Assembly (NCBI GenBank): GCA_015711695.1 | Contig: JACVIW010000044.1 | Location: forward strand, 1 to 12,579 | Source of the DNA: Candidatus Geohydrothermomicrobium daggyaiense | Lineage (GTDB): Bacteria; Actinomycetota; Geothermincolia; Fen-727; JACVIW01 | Length of the DNA: 12,579 bases | Reading direction: 5' to 3' | In this document: one piece after another, positions 6,807-12,579 of the stretch | How the letters are laid out: the number at the start of each line of letters is the position of its first letter | Numbering within the stretch: position 1 is the stretch's first letter | Position numbers and translations under genes: made by a program | The notes under the pieces: model-generated | Databases searched by the model: none | What the model was told of the DNA's origin: nothing | The model's input: only the letters and a program-made list of their open reading frames with translations

Positions 6807-8060
6807 GTGGGCAAAACCATATCCGAGAAGATATTTTCGGCGCACGCCGGCCGCGATGTATCGGCCGGCGAAATTGTAATCATCGAGCCCGATTCGATTA
6901 TGGCACAGGACGGAACAGCTCCTCTTGCCATCAGGGCATTTCGTGAAATGGGAGGTACGATTCCGAAATATCCTGAAAGAATTTCCTTTGTTATAGACCA
7001 TAATGCGCCGAGCCCCTCAAGGGCAGTCTCAAATCTGCACGGAACGATGAGGGGCTTTTGTGAAGGAAACGATATCAGACTCTATGAGTCAGGCGAGGGT
7101 ATATGCCATCAGATAATGGTGGAAAGCGGCCGCGCGTTTCCGGGAGGTCTTGTGATAGGTGCTGATTCTCACACCTGTACGTACGGCGCGCTCAATTGTT
7201 TTTCGACCGGTGTTGGATCTACAGACCTTGCTGCTGCTATGCTTTCGGGTCAATTATGGTTTCTTTGTCCCGAAACTCTGAAGGTGAGATTTGAGGGGAA
7301 AGTTCGAGAGTGTGTCTATGCGAAGGATCTGGCGCTGGCGATGGTTATGAAGATTGGCGCTGATGGCGCAAGTTATCTTGCTTTAGAAATAACTGGCGAG
7401 GCTATTAATGAAATGAATATCGATGGACGACTCACAATAAGCAATATGGCTGTGGAAGTAGGGGCAAAAACGGGGCTTATGCTCGCGGACGGAAAGACGC
7501 TGGATTTTTTGGAAGGAAGGACTGAAAGGCATTTCGAAGCGGTTTTTCCTGATGATGAAGCGCATTATGTGGGCGAGGTATTAATAGACTGCTCAGAGAT
7601 AAGTCCAATGGTTGCCTGTCCTCACAGGGTCGATAATGTCGTGCCGGTTGAGGAAATTGATGAAATCAAAATTCACCAGGGTCTTATCGGGACGTGCACC
7701 AATGGAAGGTATTCAGACATAAAGGTTGCGGCAGACATATTGAAGGGTAAGAAGATAGCTTCCGGCGTAAGGCTTATTATCGCGCCGGCTTCGAGGGAGG
7801 TATTCTCTCTTGCTCTAAGACAGGGGTTGATTGATATTCTTGTTGATGCGGGTGCTTGTATCGTTCCTCCGGGTTGCGCTTGCTGTGTTGGGACCCATCA
7901 GGGTGTTCCGGATGATGGAGAGAACGTTATTTCAACAGCTAATCGCAATTTCAAGGGAAGAATGGGCAACCCGGAGGCTTTCATATACCTCGCCTCACCG
8001 GCGACAGTGGCTGCAAGCTGCTTGACGGGCAAAATAACTGACCCTAGGCAGTTTCTTTAA
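6807..8060 (+). CDS. leuC: Aconitase/3-isopropylmalate dehydratase family, large subunit
   Basis: This enzyme family moves a hydroxyl group by dehydration and rehydration; members act on isopropylmalate, homoaconitate, citrate or dimethylmalate. The 417-residue length and the separate small subunit mark the archaeal-type (type 2) isomerase. The [4Fe-4S] ligands are C297 (GTCTNGR), C357 and C360 (PPGCACCVG); C359 is an additional cysteine where proline is common (PGCGPC). Other signatures are QDGTAPLAI (34-42), GEGICHQ (96-102) and GADSHTCTYGA (118-128). The symbol follows usual annotation of the family, but the substrate is not proven because the gene two positions downstream is of the isocitrate dehydrogenase type. 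The leuD-like gene follows after 31 bases, which supports one heterodimer. Translation starts at GTG with a strong ribosome binding site. Confidence 0.9.
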   Translation: MGKTISEKIFSAHAGRDVSAGEIVIIEPDSIMAQDGTAPLAIRAFREMGGTIPKYPERISFVIDHNAPSPSRAVSNLHGTMRGFCEGNDIRLYESGEGICHQIMVESGRAFPGGLVIGADSHTCTYGALNCFSTGVGSTDLAAAMLSGQLWFLCPETLKVRFEGKVRECVYAKDLALAMVMKIGADGASYLALEITGEAINEMNIDGRLTISNMAVEVGAKTGLMLADGKTLDFLEGRTERHFEAVFPDDEAHYVGEVLIDCSEISPMVACPHRVDNVVPVEEIDEIKIHQGLIGTCTNGRYSDIKVAADILKGKKIASGVRLIIAPASREVFSLALRQGLIDILVDAGACIVPPGCACCVGTHQGVPDDGENVISTANRNFKGRMGNPEAFIYLASPATVAASCLTGKITDPRQFL

Positions 8061-8091
8061 TAGTATCGGGCGATCCAAAAGTGAGGGTAAG

Positions 8092-8586
8092 ATGGTTTTA
8101 AGAGGAAAAGCGCATAAGTTCGGCGATGATATCAACACTGACTATATAATATCAGGAAGGTACAAGTTTAAGACACTTGACATGGATGAGCTTGCCAGGC
8201 ACGTCATGGAGGACATTGACCCGGAATTCCATTCAAGGCTCAAGCCCGGGGATTTTGTCGTAGCGGGTAAAAATTTCGGGTGTGGCTCCTCCAGGGAACA
8301 GGCGCCGCTTGCGCTCAAGCATGCGGGAGTGGCCGGAGTCATAGCCAAATCCTTCGCGAGAATATACTTCCGCAACTCAATCAACAACGGTCTTCTCTCG
8401 CTTATATGTGATACTGAGGAAATACAGGACGGGGATCTTTTAGAGGTTAACCCCACATTGGGGATAGTGAGAGACATAACAAGAGGTATCGAACTTAAGA
8501 GCAAAGAGATTCCGCCCATAATGATGGAAATATTGAATGAGGGTGGACTTATTCCGTATATGAGGAAGAACATGAGCTTTAAATGA
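8092..8586 (+). CDS. leuD: Aconitase/3-isopropylmalate dehydratase family, small subunit
   Basis: This is the 164-residue swivelling domain that completes the active site of the preceding large subunit. Visible motifs are HKFGDDINTDYIISGRY (8-24), the substrate-binding FGCGSSREQAPLAL block (62-75, with S67 and R68) and the FARIYFRNSINNGL segment. The loop after INTDYII, which in archaeal isopropylmalate isomerase and homoaconitase influences substrate choice, reads YKFKT rather than the YLR-type sequence. I therefore do not fix the substrate as isopropylmalate. GAGG at 8083-8086 lies 5 bases upstream of the ATG. The stop overlaps an ATG in the next gene's frame by four bases (ATGA at 8583-8586), so coupled translation with the dehydrogenase is possible. 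Confidence 0.9.
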   Translation: MVLRGKAHKFGDDINTDYIISGRYKFKTLDMDELARHVMEDIDPEFHSRLKPGDFVVAGKNFGCGSSREQAPLALKHAGVAGVIAKSFARIYFRNSINNGLLSLICDTEEIQDGDLLEVNPTLGIVRDITRGIELKSKEIPPIMMEILNEGGLIPYMRKNMSFK

Positions 8587-8624
8587 ACTACGGTGCCATT
8601 ATTACCGGGCAATACGGAGGCTAT

Positions 8625-9638
8625 ATGGGTAAGAGAAAGGTAACACTTATTCCAGGTGACGGTGTTGGACCCTCACTTGTGGAGGTTGCAGTTGCGGTCA
8701 TGGAAGCGGCTGGTGCCTCAATAGAGTGGGAGGTAATGCATGCTGGCGAAGCAGTAATGGAGAAATACGGAACGCCGCTTCCCCCCGAAGTGCTTGAAAA
8801 TATCAGGGAAAACAATGTGGCTTATAAGGGTCCGATTACAACGCCCGTTGGAAGTGGATTTAGAAGTGTCAATGTCGCTTTGAGGAAAGAGCTTGGACTT
8901 TACGCGTGCGTGAGGCCTGCTTTCTATATCGAGGGAGTGAAGAGCCCTTATAAAGACATAGATCTTGTTGTGGTACGAGAAAATATGGAGGATTTATACG
9001 CCGGAATAGAGCATATGGTTGTTGAAGGGGTTGCAGAGTCCGTAAAGGTTATTACTCGAAAGGGTTCTGAACGGATTATAAGGTTTGCTTTTGAGTACGT
9101 GCGCAAAAATCATAGAAAAAAATTAACTGTGGTTCATAAAGCCAATATTATGAAGTTGACCGACGGCTTGTTCCTGAACACAGCAAGGGAAATTGCGCCC
9201 GAGTATCCGGATGTGGAATTTGAAGAGCGTATTGTCGACAACATGTGTATGCAGCTTGTGCAGAAACCACAGATTTATGACGTTATGGTGATGCCGAACC
9301 TTTACGGTGATCTGATAAGCGATCTTTGCGCTGGACTTGTGGGTGGTCTTGGTATAGCCCCGAGCTCAAACCTTGGCGACGGGGATCTCGCTGTTTTCGA
9401 GCCAGCGCATGGAAGCGCTCCCAAATACACCGGACTTGATAAGGTCAACCCAACAGCCCAGATACTTTCAGGTTACCTTATGTTAAAGCACATCGGACAG
9501 GACGATGTTGCTCGAAGAGTGCTCGATGGTGTTCGACAGGTGATAAAAGAAGGAAAGCACGTTACTTACGATCTGGGCGGTAATGCGGGTACGAAAGAGA
9601 TGGGAAAGGCTATTATTGAGAAAATTGAAAAGTCTTGA
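8625..9638 (+). CDS. icd: Isocitrate dehydrogenase-type decarboxylating dehydrogenase
   Basis: Members of this beta-decarboxylating dehydrogenase family oxidise isocitrate, isopropylmalate or homoisocitrate. The substrate pocket is that of isocitrate dehydrogenase: S81, N83 and R87 in GFRSVNVALRK, R97 in LYACVRP, R118 and Y125 in RENMEDLYAG, K172 in HKANIMK, and D205, D229 and D233. These correspond to S113, N115, R119, R129, R153, Y160, K230, D283, D307 and D311 of the E. coli enzyme. An isopropylmalate dehydrogenase would show a RELTGGIYFG-like block instead. For the coenzyme, K267-Y268, V274 and Y315 match NADP-type positions, but the counterpart of R395 is glycine, so the preference is open. 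The start at 8625 follows GGAGG at 8616-8620 and gives 337 residues. An ATG at 8583, overlapping the leuD stop, would add 14 poorly conserved residues. Automated annotation may call it leuB. Confidence 0.88.
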   Translation: MGKRKVTLIPGDGVGPSLVEVAVAVMEAAGASIEWEVMHAGEAVMEKYGTPLPPEVLENIRENNVAYKGPITTPVGSGFRSVNVALRKELGLYACVRPAFYIEGVKSPYKDIDLVVVRENMEDLYAGIEHMVVEGVAESVKVITRKGSERIIRFAFEYVRKNHRKKLTVVHKANIMKLTDGLFLNTAREIAPEYPDVEFEERIVDNMCMQLVQKPQIYDVMVMPNLYGDLISDLCAGLVGGLGIAPSSNLGDGDLAVFEPAHGSAPKYTGLDKVNPTAQILSGYLMLKHIGQDDVARRVLDGVRQVIKEGKHVTYDLGGNAGTKEMGKAIIEKIEKS

Positions 9639-9752
9639 AAGCGATGGAGCGCGTCAGGAAAGGATAGATGAAGATCGGACGAGCTATGGTGGCGAGCGCA
9701 TCGCTAACCCCCTCTGGTTTCTCTGGTTTTATATTGTGGAGGTGTTTTTATC
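9639..9752 (+). promoter_or_regulatory. icd-ilvD spacer with hairpin and tandem 9-base repeat
   Basis: The 114-bp spacer holds a hairpin with arms GGTGGCGA (9688-9695) and TCGCTAACC (9701-9709), which pair with one bulged A and a GCGCA loop. A tandem 9-base repeat CTCTGGTTT follows (9712-9720, 9721-9729), ending TTTTATATT. An alternative pairing joins AGCGATG (9640-9646) to CATCGCT (9699-9705), mutually exclusive with the hairpin. Competing structures before a biosynthetic gene could indicate regulation, but the U-run is short. GGAGGTG at 9738-9744 is the ilvD ribosome binding site, 8 bases before TTG. Confidence 0.35.
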
Positions 9753-11417
9753 TTGAGAAGCGATGCGATGAAGAAGGGAAGGCAGAGAGCGGGACACCGA
9801 TCACTTCTCAAGGCCCTTGGTTTAGGTAATGAGGAGATTTCTCGACCTATTGTTGGCGTAGCGGGCTCCGCGAATTCAATTGTCCCGGGACACATACATC
9901 TCGATTCTATTAACCGCGCCGTTGCCGAAGGTTTGATCGCCGGCGGCTGCACTCCGGTGATTTTTAACACAATAGCAGTGTGCGATGGGCTCACCATGGG
10001 ACATTCCGGCATGAGGTACTCGCTTCCTTCGAGGGAAATAATTAGTTACACGGTGGAAATCATGGTGCAGGCGCACGCTCTTGACGGAGTTGTACTGGTA
10101 CCAAACTGCGACAAGATAATACCGGGAATGTTGATGGCTGCGGCGAGGCTCAGACTACCCGCTGGACTCGTAAGCGGTGGTCCCATGCTTGCCGGTGTTT
10201 GGGGCGAAGAAAGGCTTGACCTTGTCCGGGTAATGGAATATGCGGCGGATGAAAATTTGAGCGACGCTGAGCTCATGAAAATGGAGGAACTTGCCTGTCC
10301 GACTGCGGGCTGCTGCTCCGGTTTGTTTACGGCAAACAGCATGAACTGCCTTTCAGAAGCCCTCGGCATTGCTCTCCCGGGCAATGGCACCATGCCAGCT
10401 GTAGATTCGGGAAGATTGAGACTTGCGCGCGAAACTGGAAAAGCTGTTGCGCGTATGGTGCTGGAAGGTAAGACATCAGTAGATATATTCAGCGAAAAGG
10501 CATTCCGCAATGCTCTTGCGGTCGATATGGCAATAGGCGGCTCAACAAATTCTCTCCTGCACCTTCCCGCGATAGCCCGTGAGGCAGGAATTACGCTGGA
10601 CTTAGAGGAAATAGACAGAATATGCTCGCAGACACCAAATCTGTGCAAAATAGCTCCTTCTGGCGGAAGCAAGTTCCATATGGAAGATTTGCATAGGGCA
10701 GGGGGTATTCCCGCTGTCCTGGGAGAACTCGCTGAAATTGGCGCTGTTGATCTTGATGTCCCTACTGTGGCGGGGAAAACCCTTGCAGAACTTGTAGGCA
10801 ATTCGCGTAGTCAGGATACGCGGGTCATCAAGACGGCAAAGGAGCCATTCTCATCGAGAGGCGGACTCGCTGTTTTGCGCGGATCCCTTGCGCCTGATGG
10901 TGCTGTGGTTAAGGAAGCGGCGATGGGCGATAAGATGCGCTCTCACAGGGGTCCCGCGAGAGTTTTCGATTCAGAAGAAGATGCTGTAGCTGCGATAAGG
11001 GGAAAGAAGATAAAAAGAGGCGAGGTAGTAATAATAAGATACGAGGGTCCAAAAGGCGGACCTGGTATGCGCGAGATGCTGCTTCCCACCGCTACTATCG
11101 CCGGTATGGGTCTTGCGGATGAAGTCCTTCTTGTTACGGATGGGAGATTTTCTGGCGGGACCAGGGGAGGGGCTGTGGGTCATGTTTCTCCTGAGGCAGC
11201 CGCGGGTGGACCCATTGCTTTTGTGGAGGAAGGGGACCCGGTGGAGATAAACGTTGATGAAAGAAGGCTCGATTTGCTTGTAGATGAGAGCGAGCTGGTA
11301 AAAAGGCGAAACTTATGGAAGGGAGGGCCACGGAAAGAATTGAAAGGTGTGCTTGCCGTATACCAGAAGCTTGTGGGAAGCGCGTCGGCGGGCGCTGTGT
11401 TTTTGATGGAAGAATAA
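9753..11417 (+). CDS. ilvD: Dihydroxy-acid dehydratase
   Basis: IlvD dehydrates 2,3-dihydroxy-isovalerate and 2,3-dihydroxy-3-methylvalerate to the 2-oxo acids preceding valine/leucine and isoleucine. The 554-residue protein opens with the family sequence MRSDAMKKG...RSLLKALG, which supports the TTG start at 9753 (first ATG at 9768 lies too far from GGAGGTG). Family motifs are VPGHIHLD (44-51), FNTIAVCDGLTMGHSGMRYSLPSRE (about 71-94), VPNCDKIIPGMLMAAAR (117-132), the CPTAGCCSGLFTANSMNCL region (182-200) and VTDGRFSGGTRGG (461-473). Fe-S ligand candidates are C77, C119 and C188. The first position is VPGH, without the TPCN cysteine of the [2Fe-2S] plant and mycobacterial enzymes. In the third motif the usual CGSC pattern reads AGCC. 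The gene is followed by ilvB after 69 bases. Confidence 0.96.
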   Translation: MRSDAMKKGRQRAGHRSLLKALGLGNEEISRPIVGVAGSANSIVPGHIHLDSINRAVAEGLIAGGCTPVIFNTIAVCDGLTMGHSGMRYSLPSREIISYTVEIMVQAHALDGVVLVPNCDKIIPGMLMAAARLRLPAGLVSGGPMLAGVWGEERLDLVRVMEYAADENLSDAELMKMEELACPTAGCCSGLFTANSMNCLSEALGIALPGNGTMPAVDSGRLRLARETGKAVARMVLEGKTSVDIFSEKAFRNALAVDMAIGGSTNSLLHLPAIAREAGITLDLEEIDRICSQTPNLCKIAPSGGSKFHMEDLHRAGGIPAVLGELAEIGAVDLDVPTVAGKTLAELVGNSRSQDTRVIKTAKEPFSSRGGLAVLRGSLAPDGAVVKEAAMGDKMRSHRGPARVFDSEEDAVAAIRGKKIKRGEVVIIRYEGPKGGPGMREMLLPTATIAGMGLADEVLLVTDGRFSGGTRGGAVGHVSPEAAAGGPIAFVEEGDPVEINVDERRLDLLVDESELVKRRNLWKGGPRKELKGVLAVYQKLVGSASAGAVFLMEE

Positions 11418-11474
11418 GTCCTGGTGAAGGTACAGACACTGAACTTAATGGTGACTGACACAGATACTGGAAAT

Positions 11475-11479
11475 GGAGG
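11475..11479 (+). promoter_or_regulatory. Ribosome binding site deciding the ilvB start (TTG)
   Basis: GGAGG lies 7 bases before TTG 11487 and 13 before ATG 11493. Spacing favours TTG, although ATG is not excluded. Confidence 0.6.
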
Positions 11480-11486
11480 TAGTTAG

Positions 11487-12579
11487 TTGAGGATGACAGG
11501 AGCGCAGGCTCTGGTGAGGAGCCTCGAACTCGAGGGCGTGGAAGTTATTTTTGGCTATCCCGGCGGCGTGATGCTGCCCATCTACGATGTCCTGATAGAC
11601 TCAAAAATCAGACATGTTTTGACAAGGCACGAACAGGGGGCAGCGCACGCAGCTGATGGATACGCGAGGGCAACCGGAAAGGTTGGAGTGTGCATGGCGA
11701 CTAGTGGGCCCGGTGCGACAAATCTCGTGACCGGAATAGCCACTGCGCATATGGACTCGCAACCCATTGTGGCGATTACCGGACAGGTTGCCACGCACAT
11801 GATAGGCACTGACGCCTTTCAGGAAGCTGACACAACAGGTATAACTCTGCCCATAGTCAAGCACAATTACCTTCTTAAAGATCCTAAGGAAATACCCCAC
11901 GTAATCCAGGAAGCTTTTCTTATAGCCTCGACAGGCAGACGGGGTCCAGTTTTGATAGATGTCCCGGTAGATGTTTCTCGAGGAACACTTGATTTCAAAT
12001 ATCCTGAGAAAAAAACAACCCTTCCTGGTTACAAACCCACTACAAAGGGTCATGCAAGGCAAATCAAAGATGCGGCAAGACTTATCCTTAAGGCGACAAG
12101 GCCCGTCATATACGCCGGGGGCGGCGTTATCTCATCAGGTGCCTCTGCCGAACTCACATATTTAGCTAAAATGCTGCAGATACCCGTAACTACTACCCTT
12201 ATGGGCAAGGGAGTTTTTCCAGAGACGCACCGGCTGTCGCTGGGTATGCTCGGGATGCACGGGACATCTTATGCGAACTACGTGATGATGAAGACTGACC
12301 TGATTATCGCCGTTGGCGCGCGCTTTGATGACCGTATAACCGGAAGGCTTGATACTTTTGCTCCCCATGCAAAAGTAATTCATATAGATATAGACCCTGC
12401 GGAGATTGGGAAGAATGTTCCGGCAGATGTGCCTATAGTAGGGGACGCGAAGCTCGTGCTTAAAGATCTCATTGGTGTTCTAAAGGAATTGTCAGCCACG
12501 GTTGATCGTCCCGACCTCAAACCCTGGCACAAACAGATTGAGGAATGGAAAAGAGAATACCCCCTGATTATTCCATCTG
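11487..12579 (+). CDS. ilvB: Acetolactate synthase (acetohydroxyacid synthase) large subunit, 3' end outside window
   Basis: The catalytic subunit joins two pyruvates to acetolactate, or pyruvate and 2-oxobutyrate to acetohydroxybutyrate, using thiamine diphosphate. The frame is open from TTG 11487 to the window end (364 full codons of a usual 550-600). Visible features are the FGYPGGVMLPIYD opening, the catalytic glutamate E49 in TRHEQGAAHAADGYAR, the SGPGATNLVTGIATAHMDS block and QEADTTGITLPIVKHNYLL. The FAD-binding middle domain follows, with VIYAGGGVISSGA, LGMLGMHGTSYAN and VGARFDDRITG. The DIDPAEIGKN motif is also characteristic. The diphosphate-binding C-terminal domain lies beyond the window. 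The position after ilvD suggests a larger branched-chain amino acid operon continuing with genes such as ilvN and ilvC, but that is inference. No defect is seen in the visible part. Confidence 0.96.
   Translation, partial: MRMTGAQALVRSLELEGVEVIFGYPGGVMLPIYDVLIDSKIRHVLTRHEQGAAHAADGYARATGKVGVCMATSGPGATNLVTGIATAHMDSQPIVAITGQVATHMIGTDAFQEADTTGITLPIVKHNYLLKDPKEIPHVIQEAFLIASTGRRGPVLIDVPVDVSRGTLDFKYPEKKTTLPGYKPTTKGHARQIKDAARLILKATRPVIYAGGGVISSGASAELTYLAKMLQIPVTTTLMGKGVFPETHRLSLGMLGMHGTSYANYVMMKTDLIIAVGARFDDRITGRLDTFAPHAKVIHIDIDPAEIGKNVPADVPIVGDAKLVLKDLIGVLKELSATVDRPDLKPWHKQIEEWKREYPLIIPS

Noticed and set aside
6597..7001. 134-codon minus-strand reading frame before and inside the leuC-like gene
   Set aside because: Half of it is antisense to well-conserved leuC-like coding sequence and the remainder has cysteine- and aromatic-rich composition without family resemblance.
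10046..10801. 251-codon minus-strand reading frame inside ilvD
   Set aside because: It is a long antisense shadow of ilvD; its Ser/Ala/Pro-rich low-complexity translation is typical of a reversed coding frame.
1..12579. Search for mobile elements, CRISPR arrays, toxin-antitoxin or defence genes
   Set aside because: All sizeable coding regions are housekeeping enzymes; no terminal inverted repeats, spaced direct-repeat arrays, integrase or transposase motifs were seen.

Overview
The window is a compact stretch of bacterial chromosome carrying core-metabolism and translation genes. Bacterial features are the NAD-dependent DNA ligase, the GatCAB amidotransferase, strong GGAGG-type ribosome binding sites, a near-consensus sigma70-type promoter and frequent TTG/GTG starts. 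The PEP carboxylase is of the archaeal type, and most enzymes resemble those of anaerobic or deep-branching bacteria. The sequence alone does not identify the species; an uncultivated anaerobe with moderate GC is a reasonable guess.

Layout. (1) 1-4078, plus strand: the 3' end of ligA, then gatC, gatA and gatB, giving a complete tRNA-dependent Glu/Asp amidotransferase. (2) 4105-6283, minus strand: an archaeal-type PEP carboxylase (ppcA), convergent with gatB, and upstream of it a lone glycine cleavage H protein (gcvH) with a clear promoter. A 307-bp stretch without a gene separates ppcA and gcvH. (3) 6284-6806: a 523-bp divergent intergenic region with the gcvH promoter at one end and a candidate promoter plus long leader for the next operon. 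(4) 6807-12579, plus strand: a co-directional run of an aconitase/isopropylmalate isomerase large subunit (leuC-like), its small subunit (leuD-like), a dehydrogenase of the isocitrate dehydrogenase type, ilvD, and an acetolactate synthase large subunit (ilvB) cut by the window end.

How the genes may work together. ilvD and ilvB are branched-chain amino acid genes. The preceding trio looks like a leuCDB set, but the dehydrogenase carries the isocitrate-binding residues of ICDH rather than those of 3-isopropylmalate dehydrogenase. The trio could therefore interconvert citrate, isocitrate and 2-oxoglutarate, supplying the glutamate that the aminotransferases of this pathway use. Alternatively leuCD serve leucine synthesis with leuB encoded elsewhere. 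PEP carboxylase would supply oxaloacetate to the same area of metabolism.

I found no mobile element, CRISPR array, rRNA, tRNA or defence system. The items most worth a second look are the ICDH-type enzyme in a leu/ilv operon, the long leader before leuC, the inverted repeat at the gatB/ppcA convergence, and the archaeal-type PEP carboxylase.
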